Assembly: GCA_036259475.1 (NCBI GenBank)
Contig: DATABS010000035.1
Span: forward strand, 1 to 64,000
From: ZC4RG17 sp036259475
GTDB taxonomy: Bacteria > Actinomycetota > Acidimicrobiia > Spongiisociales > ZC4RG35
Length of the DNA stretch: 64,000 nucleotides
Direction of reading: 5' to 3'
Shown here piece after piece: positions 24,002 to 32,708 of this stretch. Each line of letters opens with the position of its first letter. Positions within the stretch are counted from its first letter, which is position 1. The notes under the pieces are model-generated. The model was not told the DNA's origin. It was given only the letters and a program-made list of their open reading frames with translations, and did no database searches. Position numbers and translations under genes: made by a program.

Positions 24002-24519
24002 GGGGCCAACCGGCGGTAGGTACCACGAAAATAGATGAGCGGGTCGTCCAGTTCGCTGACCGACAGGTCCTCGATCTCTCCAACTATGACGAGTTGGTCG
24101 CCGAACGGCCGTACCTCCTCCAGGCGGCATCCGGCCCAGTCGGACACCTCGCTGAGGCGTGGGCCCCATACGGTCACCTCGGTGGATACGTTGGCGAACA
24201 TCCCACCTGGGGCCGGGCGCAACCCGGCGAAGATGTCGGCTATGACCCGGCATTCCTCCGTGAGGACATGGGCCACGAACCGACCCGAGGACTCCGCTGC
24301 GTCGAGGAACTCCGAACCCGATCCGATGAGGGCCGCCGCCCGTGGAATCTCACCTTCTATTACGAAGAACGACGAGACGGTGATCCCCGCCGGTCGCTCA
24401 TCCTGGGCAGTGAGGATGGTCACTGGAGCGGCCAGGCGACCCCTCAGCCGACGAACCGGATCGCGCTGGTCCACCGGCACGGAGAACGGGTTCTCGGAGT
24501 GGATGCTCACCCGTTGCAT
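23998..24519 (-). CDS. Flavin reductase-like FMN-binding split-barrel protein
   Basis: A 173-residue protein with a flavin-reductase domain: RLRGRLAAPVTILTA, RPAGITVSSFFVIEG, GRFVAHVLTEECRVIAD and GDQLVIVGEIEDLS. Such proteins bind FMN and reduce it or act on small substrates, often for a partner monooxygenase. No partner is adjacent. The ATG at 24519 is near-leaderless. It is coupled to the 45-residue frame and then cinA. A second member of the family lies at 51003-51515. Confidence 0.82.
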   Translation of the reverse strand: MQRVSIHSENPFSVPVDQRDPVRRLRGRLAAPVTILTAQDERPAGITVSSFFVIEGEIPRAAALIGSGSEFLDAAESSGRFVAHVLTEECRVIADIFAGLRPAPGGMFANVSTEVTVWGPRLSEVSDWAGCRLEEVRPFGDQLVIVGEIEDLSVSELDDPLIYFRGTYRRLAP

Positions 24520-24551
24520 GGTAGAGGGATGGACGGTGTGTTCCCGAGCCC

Positions 24552-25436
24552 CTACAGCGGCACCTCGTCGGCCTTCCGCTTGTCGAAGCGCAGACGGGTG
24601 GTGTATCCGGCCTCACGTGCCGCAGCCACCACCCTGTCGTGGCCCCAGGCGGCCTCTTCGGGGTAGTGGGCGTCGGAGGCGAGGGTGACCGGCACACCGG
24701 CTTCATGGAACCGGCCCAAGAAATCGGGAGCCGGGTAGACCTCTTCCGCCGGGTTGCGGAGTCCCTGGCTCGACACCTCCACCGCCGTGCCGGAGGCGGC
24801 AGCCGCCGCCACAACGGCATGGTGCCACCGGGACGGGTCGGTCTGGGGGCGGAGGCCGTACTTCTTGATCACATCGACATGGGCCAGGACGTCGACAGCT
24901 CCGGAGGCGGCCAACTGCGTCTCGAGGGCGAAGTAGTCATCCCAGGACCGTTCGACTCCCCGCCGGTCGAACTCGAACACGGAATGTGAGGCGTCGATCG
25001 CCCAGCCACCGATCCAATGGACCGCCCCGATCAGGAAGTCCCATGGATAGGGGGCGAGCAGCTCGGAGACGGCGCCGATGCTCTCGGGGAAGAAGTCCAC
25101 CTCCAACCCCAGGAGCACCGGGAGTCCCGCCGCCTTCGCCTCAGTCACCGCTTCGACGTAGCTGTCGAGTGACAGGGTTCGGTCGGCCTCGACCATGGCA
25201 TGCGAGAGGAGCGCCACATCCTCGGGTGTGTCGGATCGCTCCCAGAACGGTCCCAGCACGGGCTCGGCCTCCACGCAGCGGTAGAGATGCTCGGTGAAAC
25301 CCAGCTCGGTCACTCCCCGGCCCGCCGCCGCCTCGACGTAGGCCTCGATGTGTCCCGCCGGGTACTGGCCCGGAGTCGGATCACCGGGACGCTCCAGGCC
25401 GGCGTGGGGATGAAGATGGATGTGGTAGTCAGACAT
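24552..25436 (-). CDS. PHP-domain phosphatase, HisK-type histidinol-phosphatase family
   Basis: A 294-residue PHP phosphoesterase. Metal-binding motifs are visible in order: DYHIHLHP at the start, GFTEHLYR, LGLEVDFFPE, IGAVHWIGGWAIDAS, VLAHVDVIKKYG and TLASDAHYPEE. The HxHxH start and the IGxVHW segment are typical of HisK-like histidinol-phosphate phosphatases. The substrate could also be another phosphomonoester, since no his genes lie nearby. Confidence 0.85.
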   Translation of the reverse strand: MSDYHIHLHPHAGLERPGDPTPGQYPAGHIEAYVEAAAGRGVTELGFTEHLYRCVEAEPVLGPFWERSDTPEDVALLSHAMVEADRTLSLDSYVEAVTEAKAAGLPVLLGLEVDFFPESIGAVSELLAPYPWDFLIGAVHWIGGWAIDASHSVFEFDRRGVERSWDDYFALETQLAASGAVDVLAHVDVIKKYGLRPQTDPSRWHHAVVAAAAASGTAVEVSSQGLRNPAEEVYPAPDFLGRFHEAGVPVTLASDAHYPEEAAWGHDRVVAAAREAGYTTRLRFDKRKADEVPL

Positions 25437-25451
25437 CTGCCGCTCGTGTGG

Positions 25452-25700
25452 TCAGCGGCGCCACGACTCGACCGCCGGTCGGAGTTCGTCGGGACAGGCG
25501 TCGGCCAGGATGTTCCATGCCGGCGGCGATACCTCGCCTTCCTCCTCCAGTTCGGCGCAGGCCAGCGCCATGGCGTCGGCTACGCCTCCCAGGCTCCGAT
25601 CGGTCGCCACCGCCCTGAACATGGAGGAGCGGGCTCCGTCGACATCGCCCCGTCCCAACGCGGCAATCGCCTCCTCCACGTCGCCGCGGGCGTCCGCCAT
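25452..25700 (-). CDS. Small acidic helical protein downstream of the GAPDH-like gene
   Basis: An 82-residue protein from the ATG at 25700, nine bases after the stop of the GAPDH-like gene. The sequence is Ala/Glu-rich and predicted helical (DARGDVEEAIAALGRGDVDG, then SSMFRAVATDRSLGGVADAM), with a tetratricopeptide-like feel but too short for a repeat call. The same strand and small gaps link it to the PHP phosphatase gene. No function can be assigned. Confidence 0.6.
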   Translation of the reverse strand: MADARGDVEEAIAALGRGDVDGARSSMFRAVATDRSLGGVADAMALACAELEEEGEVSPPAWNILADACPDELRPAVESWRR

Positions 25701-25708
25701 CGCGGAGA

Positions 25709-26767
25709 TCAGACCTCGCGGAAGAGGTACCGGCGGAGGATGTCGATCCGGTCGTCGACCGTGGACGGGTCGAGGTACCACAGCATCGCGGCCAGCGTCG
25801 AAAGCAGCGGGTTCCCGTCCTGGGGCGTGAAGCAGAAGCCGACCAGCTCGTTGCCGTTGCGGACAGTGAGCGTCTCCAGCGCCACAACCGTCTGGGAGAG
25901 AATTCGCCCGTAATAGCCGTGATCCCGGCCGAACGAGAAGACCGAATTGGCCGATCTCTTGTTCGTTACCGCCACGCGGGCGTTGCCGGCCAGTCGCTCC
26001 TTGACCTCGTCGAGTGTCATCTCACGGTCGAGCGTGAGCGAGAAATGGATGGCGTGCATGTATTGGGTGTTCAGCTTGATGGCCGACGAGAACAGGTTCA
26101 GGTCGTATCCCAAGGTGGCGAACAGGCTGTTGGCGTCGCGGGCGTGGTGGGTGCCGAAACGCTCGTCCTTGTGCTTGTCCACCGTGGGAGAGGCCACGAA
26201 CCCGTCATCCTGGGAAATGTCGTTCGCCCGCCTCACACAGAGGAAGCGACCGTCTACCAGGTGGTTGGTTCCGTCCGGATCCAGGCCGAGCGTCTTGACC
26301 AGCACCGAGATGTTGTGTGTGTTGCAGGAGACGATGTGGAGAAAACGGTCCTCACCGGCCACGAGGGCGGCGTCGTTTATCCCTCGGGCGTACATCTTGC
26401 CGAAGCCGAACTCCGAACCCTGGGCCATGAAGCCGGCCGGGTTGTCGAGGGATTGGTAGATCTCTTCTTTGTTCTGGTTTCCGACGGGCGTGCAGTCGAT
26501 CACCACGGTCGCCCGGTTGAGTGCTTCCAGGCTCTCGTACTTGGGACTGTGGCCTAGCTCTTCGAAACTTGCCCGCTTGTCGGCATCGACCGTCAGGGCG
26601 GCGCCTCTCCCGACGAGATCGTTCACCTTGGGCCGTTCGGTGAGGAGAGGCGTCCGCTTGTGGAAGGTGACCTCGTCGATCCCGAAGTGCTCTCGATGAT
26701 CGGCGAGCATGCCGATCAAAGGCTCCCCGATGGTGCCCGTGCCGACGACATGGACGATCTTGGACAT
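25709..26767 (-). CDS. Type II (archaeal-type) glyceraldehyde-3-phosphate dehydrogenase-like protein
   Basis: A 352-residue dehydrogenase with an N-terminal Rossmann motif (VHVVGTGTIGEPL) and the catalytic segment VSCNTHNIS (Cys148), followed by a THHARDANS segment and HAIHFSLTLD. These resemble the archaeal GAPDH family (GYGTIGKR, SCNTT, SHHAKDVNS, MHFINITL) rather than the ordinary bacterial GapA. The family oxidises glyceraldehyde 3-phosphate with NAD(P). A different substrate is possible because flanking regions diverge. It stands upstream of a small protein gene and beside the glyoxylate-shunt genes. Confidence 0.78.
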   Translation of the reverse strand: MSKIVHVVGTGTIGEPLIGMLADHREHFGIDEVTFHKRTPLLTERPKVNDLVGRGAALTVDADKRASFEELGHSPKYESLEALNRATVVIDCTPVGNQNKEEIYQSLDNPAGFMAQGSEFGFGKMYARGINDAALVAGEDRFLHIVSCNTHNISVLVKTLGLDPDGTNHLVDGRFLCVRRANDISQDDGFVASPTVDKHKDERFGTHHARDANSLFATLGYDLNLFSSAIKLNTQYMHAIHFSLTLDREMTLDEVKERLAGNARVAVTNKRSANSVFSFGRDHGYYGRILSQTVVALETLTVRNGNELVGFCFTPQDGNPLLSTLAAMLWYLDPSTVDDRIDILRRYLFREV

Positions 26768-26884
26768 TGTCTGGCTCCCTCCGGTCGCCGGCGGTCTGAG
26801 TTGATTGGTTATCGGGCGGCGACGTTGTTGTCGTTACCGGGAACTTACCACCTGCCGAGAATCTGACTCTGATGCGCCAGACTC

Positions 26885-28162
26885 TCAGAACTGCTCGTCC
26901 TCCGTACTCCCCGTCAGAGCCAGCGTCGAGGCCTCTCCGCCACTGATGATTGCCGACACGGCATCGAAGTATCCCGCTCCCACCTCGCGCTGATGGCGGG
27001 TAGCGGTGTAGCCCTGGTCCTCCATGGCGAACTCAGACTGCTGGAGATCGACATAGGCAGGCATTCCATGGGTGGCGTAGCCCTGCGCCAGCTCGAACAT
27101 CGATGCATTCAGTGCGTGGAAGCCGGCCAGTGTGATGAACTGGAACTTGTAGCCCATTGCCCCGAGTTCCTTTTGGAACGACGCGATGGCGGCGTCGTCG
27201 AGGGCCGCCTTCCAGTTGAAGGACGGCGAGCAGTTGTAGGCAAGCATCTTGCCGGGGAACTCGCCGTGGATCGCCTCGGCGAAGCGCGCTGCCTCATCCA
27301 GATCGGGGGTAGCCGTCTCGCACCAGAGCAGGTCGGCGTACGGTGCATAGGCAAGGCCCCGGGCGATCGCCTGGTCGAGCCCGTTGCGGACCCGGAAGAA
27401 GCCTTCGGCGGTGCGGCTACCGGTCAGGAAGGGGCGATCGCGCTCGTCGACGTCGGAAGTGAGGAGATTGGCCGCATTGGCGTCGGTCCGAGCAACGATG
27501 ACGGTCGGTACGTCCATGACGTCGGCAGCCAGCCGCGCCGCCACGAGGGTGCGAATGTGCTGTGACGTAGGGACCAGCACCTTGCCACCCATATGGCCGC
27601 ATTTCTTCTCCGAAGCCAGCTGATCCTCGAAATGCACGCCGGCCACACCGGCGTCGATGAAGTTCTTGGTCAGTTCGAACACATTGAGCGAGCCGCCGAA
27701 ACCGGCTTCGCCATCGGCGACGATGGGAATGAAGAAGTCCACCGTATCGCTGCCCTCGGCCCAAGCGATCTGATCGGCGCGTCGAAGGGCGTTGTTGATT
27801 CTCCGCACCAGGGCCGGAGCCGAATTGGCCGGGTAGAGCGATTGGTCGGGATAGACCTGCTCGGCGAGGTTGGCATCGCCCGCCACCTGCCAGCCCGATA
27901 GATAGATCGCCTTCAAGCCCGCTTTCACCATCTGGACGGCCTGGCCGCCCGACATCGCACCGAGCGCACTCAGGTAGTCGGCCGATGACATCGACGCCCA
28001 GAGCTTCTCGGCCATTGCCCGGGCGAGGGTGTGCTCCTCCCGGAGGCTGCCTCGCAGTCGAACGACCTCCTCGGCCGTGTAGGGACGTTCCACCCCTCGC
28101 CACCGGGAATCGTCCGACCACATCCGCTGCATTTCCCTTGCCTCGCGGCTCTTGTCAGTCAT
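26885..28162 (-). CDS. aceA: Isocitrate lyase
   Basis: A 425-residue lyase splitting isocitrate into glyoxylate and succinate. The catalytic loop KKCGHMGGK has Cys188. Further motifs are YLSGWQVAGDANLAEQVYPD, IPIVADGEAGFGG, VIVARTDANAANLL and YNCSPSFNWK. The length is that of the shorter bacterial form. The start at 28162 has GAGGAAG and overlaps the aceB stop by eight bases, so the two shunt genes form an operon facing away from the RamB-like regulator. Confidence 0.97.
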   Translation of the reverse strand: MTDKSREAREMQRMWSDDSRWRGVERPYTAEEVVRLRGSLREEHTLARAMAEKLWASMSSADYLSALGAMSGGQAVQMVKAGLKAIYLSGWQVAGDANLAEQVYPDQSLYPANSAPALVRRINNALRRADQIAWAEGSDTVDFFIPIVADGEAGFGGSLNVFELTKNFIDAGVAGVHFEDQLASEKKCGHMGGKVLVPTSQHIRTLVAARLAADVMDVPTVIVARTDANAANLLTSDVDERDRPFLTGSRTAEGFFRVRNGLDQAIARGLAYAPYADLLWCETATPDLDEAARFAEAIHGEFPGKMLAYNCSPSFNWKAALDDAAIASFQKELGAMGYKFQFITLAGFHALNASMFELAQGYATHGMPAYVDLQQSEFAMEDQGYTATRHQREVGAGYFDAVSAIISGGEASTLALTGSTEDEQF

Positions 28163-29750
28163 TCAGGGCTTCCTCTCTATCGAGTATCTCGTAGGCCGGA
28201 AGGGTGAGGAACTCGATGAAATCCGGAGAGAGCGCCACATCCTCGAAGAGCTGGCGAGCCTCGGGAAAACGGGCGGCCTCGAATGCTTCTTCGCCGACCG
28301 CTTCGCGGATGTCGCTCATCACCTCTTCGACCGTGGCCTTCACGACGGCGGCAGTGATCGTGACCCCAGAATCCGTCAGAGCGCCGTGGCGAGCCCATTG
28401 CCAGATCTGACTGCGGGATATCTCGGCTGTCGCCGCGTCCTCCATCAGATTGTCGATTGCCGCCGCTCCGGTCCCGGTGAGCCATGCGGCGAGGTAGCGG
28501 ATGCCGACCGAGACGTTGGTGCGGATGCCTTCTTCGGTGATCGTTCCTTCGGGCACATGGGTGTCGAGCAAGTCTCCTTCGTCCACTGAAACGTCTGAGC
28601 GCAGCGCTTCGATTTGGTGGGGCCGATCGCCGAGTACGGCGTCGAACTCCGCCCGAGCCACCGGCACCAGATCGGGATGAGCGACCCAGGTGCCGTCGAA
28701 GCCCTGCTGCGACTCGCGTTGCTTGTCGGCGGCGACCTTTTCGAGCGCCGCTTCGGTGACATCCGGGTCCCGGCGGTTGGGTATGAACGCCGCCATGCCT
28801 CCGATGGCGTGTGCCCCCCGCCGGTGGCATGTGGCAACCAGCAGGTCCGTGTAGGCCTGCATGAAGGGCGTGGTCATCGTCACTTGCGATCGGTCGGGGA
28901 GGATCTTGTCCGGTCGGCTGCGCAGCTTCTTGATGGTGGAGAAGATGTAGTCCCAGCGGCCCGCGTTGAGCCCGGCGGAGTGATCTCGCAACTCGTAGAG
29001 GATCTCCTCCATCTCGAAGGCGGCGGTGAGCGTCTCGATGAGTACGGTCGCCCGGATGGTCCCCCGCGGGATACCCAACCGTCCCTGGGCGTAGACGAAG
29101 ACGTCGTTCCAGAGGCGGGCCTCGAGATGGCTCTCCAGCTTGGGGAGGTAGAAGTAGGGAGCGGTGCCGTTCTCCAGGGCAACACGCCCGCCCCAGTACA
29201 TGTACAGCCCGAAGTCGAACAGTGACGCCGATGCCGGGCGGCCGTCGATGAGAAGATGGCGCTCTGGGAGGTGCCAGCCACGGGGGCGGACAACCAGCGT
29301 CGCCACTTCATCCGCCAGGCGATAGGACTTGTCCTCGGTCTCGAGGCTCAGTGAACGCCGATGTGCGTCCACGAGATTTCGCTGGCCCTCGAGCAAATTC
29401 TCCCATGTGGGAGACGTCGCGTCCTCGAAGTCGGCCATGAAGACCCTCGCTCCCGAGTTCAGCGCGTTGATCATCATCTTGCGATCGACGGGGCCTGTGA
29501 TCTCCACCCGGCGATCTCGCAAGTCGGCCGGCGCTTCGGCGACCTGCCATGGCTCGTCTCGCACCGATCGAGTCTCTGCCAGGAAGCCCGGCAGCAGGCC
29601 GACGTCGAACTCGTTCTGGCGCTCCTGGCGATATGAGAGGAGGAGGCGCCGACGATCGTCGAAGGCGCCATGCAAGTCCTCGATGAACTCCAGGGCATCT
29701 GGGGTGAGCAGATCCCCACCGGGATCGCGATGAACAACTTGGCGACTCAT
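28155..29750 (-). CDS. aceB: Malate synthase A
   Basis: A 531-residue enzyme condensing glyoxylate with acetyl-CoA to malate. Family motifs include ARVFMADFEDATSPTWENLL, GVLIETL-type ATVLIETLTAAFEMEEILYE, GLNAGRWDYIFSTIKKL and HAIGGMAAFIPNRRDP. The length matches the A isoform (about 530), not the larger G form. It is the first gene of the aceB-aceA operon, separated by 101 bases from a divergent RamB-like regulator gene. Confidence 0.97.
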   Translation of the reverse strand: MSRQVVHRDPGGDLLTPDALEFIEDLHGAFDDRRRLLLSYRQERQNEFDVGLLPGFLAETRSVRDEPWQVAEAPADLRDRRVEITGPVDRKMMINALNSGARVFMADFEDATSPTWENLLEGQRNLVDAHRRSLSLETEDKSYRLADEVATLVVRPRGWHLPERHLLIDGRPASASLFDFGLYMYWGGRVALENGTAPYFYLPKLESHLEARLWNDVFVYAQGRLGIPRGTIRATVLIETLTAAFEMEEILYELRDHSAGLNAGRWDYIFSTIKKLRSRPDKILPDRSQVTMTTPFMQAYTDLLVATCHRRGAHAIGGMAAFIPNRRDPDVTEAALEKVAADKQRESQQGFDGTWVAHPDLVPVARAEFDAVLGDRPHQIEALRSDVSVDEGDLLDTHVPEGTITEEGIRTNVSVGIRYLAAWLTGTGAAAIDNLMEDAATAEISRSQIWQWARHGALTDSGVTITAAVVKATVEEVMSDIREAVGEEAFEAARFPEARQLFEDVALSPDFIEFLTLPAYEILDREEALND

Positions 29751-29817
29751 ACCATCCTACTCGGGCTGTTAAGGATCCATTGTCTTACCTTTCCAGGGTA
29801 GAGCGCAAACCTCCTGG

Positions 29818-29832
29818 CGCGAAACTTCGCAC
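29818..29832. promoter_or_regulatory. RamB-like operator in the aceB / regulator intergenic region
   Basis: GAAACTTCGCA (29821-29831) resembles the corynebacterial RamB site (AAAACTTTGCAAA type). It lies about 70 bases from the aceB start and 20 from the regulator start. Related GCGCAAAC (29803-29810) and ATTGCGCC (29844-29851) elements flank it. The call rests on resemblance and context. Confidence 0.4.
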
Positions 29833-29851
29833 GGAGTTAACATATTGCGCC

Positions 29852-31276
29852 ATGGCGGATGCGCTGACTCTCGGAAGACGCCTGCGATTCCATCGCAAGC
29901 AGGCCGGCCTGACCCTCCAACAGTTGGGTGAATTGGTCGGTCGCCCGGCTCCCTATCTGTCGATGCTCGAGAACGGTCGTCGACAGGCGAAACCGGATCA
30001 GGTCGAGGATCTGGCGTCCGCTCTCGGAATCGACACGGCCGACCTTCTCACGGCCGAGCCACCCACGCCCCGGGCCGCCCTCGAGATAGAGTTGGAGCGG
30101 CGCCAGGCCGAGCCTCGGTTTCGGGCGCTCGAACTTCCATACGTCCGGCCGTCATCCACCATGGCCGATGAGCTGCTTCAGCACCTCGTGGGCCTCTACC
30201 GGGCATTGGGTGACGGAGCTGCCCTCGAGCGGACGGGCAGAAGCCGACTGAGGCGCGCCAACGCCGCCACCGCGGAATGGATTCGGAGCCACGACGGATA
30301 CCTGTCCGACCTGGAGGCAGTTGCCTCGGGGGTCCTCTCCGCCGTCGGACACGAGGGCGAGGGTCCATTGTCCTCGAGGACCCTGCTCGACATCGCCGCC
30401 CACCTGGGCTACGAGATCCAGGCGGTGGACGACATGATCGCCGGAGTCCGCTCGATCACAGACAGACGCTCCGGACGTATCTACATCGCACAACGCAACG
30501 AATTGCGCACCCGCCAGGCCCGCAAAGCCGTCCTCCAGACTCTCGCCGGCCACCTCCTGGATCACGCCGAGCCAGACGACACCGAGGAGTTCCTGCGACA
30601 GAGGGTGGAAACCGCCTATCTGGCGTCGGCGATCCTGGTTCCCGAACAGCCGGTCGTCCGGCGTCTCCGGGCGGCGATGGATCAGCGGGACATCTCGATC
30701 GAGGACATCAAAGAGGTGTTCTATGTGTCCTACGAGATGGCGGCGTGGCGTTTCGTCAACCTGGCCACGGAGCATCTTGGGATGCGGAGCCATCTGATAG
30801 TCACCGGCGCGCCCGGAACGGTTGTCAAGGGCTATTCGAACGATGGGCTGCCGTTCGTGACCGACGCCCAGGGCGGAGTCGAGGCGCAACCCGTCTGCCG
30901 CCACTGGGGTGCGGTGGCAGTGTTCGGTTCCGAGGACAAGTTCGACGTGCACGCCCAGTACACGGACACCCCGGCGGGCACATACTTCTGCGTGACCCAC
31001 ATGGAGCCGGACCGGCCGTACTCCGTGACCGTCGGTGTCCCCTTCGACTCGGCCCAATGGTTTCGGGATCGGAGCACCACTCGTCGAGAGGCTTCTTCCT
31101 GCCCGGACCCGTCCTGCTGTCGCCTCCCCACTCCCGACCAGGCAGCCGAGTGGGACGGTCAGATCGAGGTGTCGATGCGAGCCCAGGATCGACTATTGGG
31201 CCGCCTGGCTTCCGATCCGTATCCCGGCGAGCGCGACCGCCGCGTCTACGACCTGGTGGAGAGACACTCCGATTAG
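29852..31276 (+). CDS. ramB: RamB/ScfR-like XRE-family transcriptional regulator
   Basis: The ATG at 29852 gives 474 residues, the length of corynebacterial and mycobacterial RamB. An N-terminal XRE helix-turn-helix (residues 5-60, TLQQLGELVGRPAPYLSMLE) is followed by the IrrE-like/DUF2083 short-chain fatty acyl regulator domain. A C-terminal cysteine cluster (SCPDPSCC) is present. RamB controls acetate and glyoxylate-shunt genes. Divergence from aceBA supports that role. An upstream in-frame extension to 29780 is unlikely because it would cover the operator region. The gene symbol is by analogy. Confidence 0.87.
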   Translation: MADALTLGRRLRFHRKQAGLTLQQLGELVGRPAPYLSMLENGRRQAKPDQVEDLASALGIDTADLLTAEPPTPRAALEIELERRQAEPRFRALELPYVRPSSTMADELLQHLVGLYRALGDGAALERTGRSRLRRANAATAEWIRSHDGYLSDLEAVASGVLSAVGHEGEGPLSSRTLLDIAAHLGYEIQAVDDMIAGVRSITDRRSGRIYIAQRNELRTRQARKAVLQTLAGHLLDHAEPDDTEEFLRQRVETAYLASAILVPEQPVVRRLRAAMDQRDISIEDIKEVFYVSYEMAAWRFVNLATEHLGMRSHLIVTGAPGTVVKGYSNDGLPFVTDAQGGVEAQPVCRHWGAVAVFGSEDKFDVHAQYTDTPAGTYFCVTHMEPDRPYSVTVGVPFDSAQWFRDRSTTRREASSCPDPSCCRLPTPDQAAEWDGQIEVSMRAQDRLLGRLASDPYPGERDRRVYDLVERHSD

Positions 31277-31335
31277 CCGGCGACGGAAGACGGCGAGGGG
31301 GGCCGAGTCTCCGCTCCCCACGCTCGATGGTCGGC

Positions 31336-31360
31336 CGACTTCCGACTTCCGACTTCCGAC
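31336..31360 (+). repeat. Short tandem repeat, 7-base unit CGACTTC
   Basis: Three and a half copies of CGACTTC lie between the convergent regulator and E2 genes. No function is evident. Confidence 0.6.
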
Positions 31361-31367
31361 TCGACCC

Positions 31368-32708
31368 TCAGTCGGCCAGGAAGAGCGCCGGCTCTTCCAG
31401 GTTCTCGATCAGCTCAGCCATGAACCGCCGTCCCAGGCCACCATCGATCACCCGGTGGTCGTAGGACAGCGATAGGGGCATCACGGGAGCGACCTCGACT
31501 CGGCTATCTCTCGCCAGCGGCTTGTCGCTTGCCCTCCCGACCGAGAGGATGGCCACGGTGCCTGGAGGGACGATCGGAGTTCCGAACCCACCACCCAGCG
31601 CCCCGATGTTGGAGACGGTGAAGGTCTGTCCCGTGAGGTCCTCGGGTGGGAGCTTGCGATCCTTGGCCGCCTGGCCCAGGCGAGCCACGTCGTCCGCCAG
31701 GGCGAGCACCGAACGGCGGTCGGCGTTGCGGATGACTGCCACCAGCAGACCATCGGGCGTGTCGACGGCGATTCCGATGTCGTGGCGTCCGTGCACGACG
31801 AGCTCGTCGCCCTCCAGCGTCGCATTGAACTCAGGAAATCTGGTGAGTACCGGGCTGACGGCCTTGATCATCAAGGCCTCCAGCGGGATCTTGCGTTCGT
31901 GACGCCGGGCGAGAGCCGCCCGGAAGGCCATGAGCCGGGTGGCGTCGACCTCGTCGAACGTGGTGACGTGGGGGATCTTGGCCCACGACTCCGACATGTT
32001 GGCGGCGATCGTCCGTCGCAGCCGGCTCAACGGTCGACGCTCGGAGGCGGGACGGGCCCCGGCCGGCACGGTCGTCTGCGCACCATCGGGCATCGTGGGA
32101 ACGGGTGGCAGGGTGGGCGGTGGCGGAGGTTCGACCGGCTCGCCGGCCTCCGTCTCGGCGGCGGCCAGCACGTCGTCGCGGGTGATCCGCCCCTCCGGGC
32201 CGCTGCCGGTGACGGAGCCGAGATCGACCCCCAGGTCCTTGGCGAGCTTGCGCACGAGTGGAAGGGTCTTGACCGAGGTGATGGCCTCTACCAACTGCTC
32301 CGATCGCGATGGCAGCTCTTCGGCATCCTCGGACAGCGAGCCGACGATGGGCGCCGCCTCCTGCCGGGACTCGGCGAACTCCTCTTCGGGTGCGTCGGCC
32401 GGTTCTTCCGCCGGCTGGTCCATGGTTTCGGCTGCCGGGGCGCCGGCGTCATCGGGCGGCCAGACCTCGCCCTCTTGGCCCACCACGACGAGTACCTGGC
32501 CGACCTCGACCACCTCGCCCTCCTCGGCTCCATGGTGCAGCACCACTCCGGCGTAAGGCGAAGGGATCTCCACTACTGCCTTGTCCGTCTCCACCTCCAC
32601 GACGGTTTGGTCGGCGTCGACGGTGCCACCGACCGGGACCGCCCATCGGACGACCTCGGCTTCCGTCAAGCCCTCGCCTATGTCCGGCAGGCGGAACTCT
32701 TTGGCCAT
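31368..32708 (-). CDS. Dihydrolipoyl acyltransferase (E2) of a 2-oxoacid dehydrogenase complex
   Basis: A 446-residue protein from the ATG at 32708. The lipoyl domain at residues 1-80 carries the lipoylated Lys43 (ETDKAVVE). An acidic Pro/Ala linker follows, then a peripheral subunit-binding domain (VRKLAKDLGVDLGSVTGSGP), a second linker, and a catalytic domain ending in SYDHRVIDGGLGRRF with the HRxxDG motif. E2 transfers the acyl group to CoA. A single lipoyl domain and paired alpha/beta E1 genes fit a branched-chain or acetoin/pyruvate type complex. The start overlaps the E1-beta stop by one base. No E3 gene is in the window. Confidence 0.93.
   Translation of the reverse strand: MAKEFRLPDIGEGLTEAEVVRWAVPVGGTVDADQTVVEVETDKAVVEIPSPYAGVVLHHGAEEGEVVEVGQVLVVVGQEGEVWPPDDAGAPAAETMDQPAEEPADAPEEEFAESRQEAAPIVGSLSEDAEELPSRSEQLVEAITSVKTLPLVRKLAKDLGVDLGSVTGSGPEGRITRDDVLAAAETEAGEPVEPPPPPTLPPVPTMPDGAQTTVPAGARPASERRPLSRLRRTIAANMSESWAKIPHVTTFDEVDATRLMAFRAALARRHERKIPLEALMIKAVSPVLTRFPEFNATLEGDELVVHGRHDIGIAVDTPDGLLVAVIRNADRRSVLALADDVARLGQAAKDRKLPPEDLTGQTFTVSNIGALGGGFGTPIVPPGTVAILSVGRASDKPLARDSRVEVAPVMPLSLSYDHRVIDGGLGRRFMAELIENLEEPALFLAD

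Noticed and set aside
31336..31360. CGACTTC tandem repeat as an operator or CRISPR-like array
   Set aside because: Three and a half copies of 7 bases with no spacers; most likely simple slippage. No CRISPR array was found anywhere in the window.
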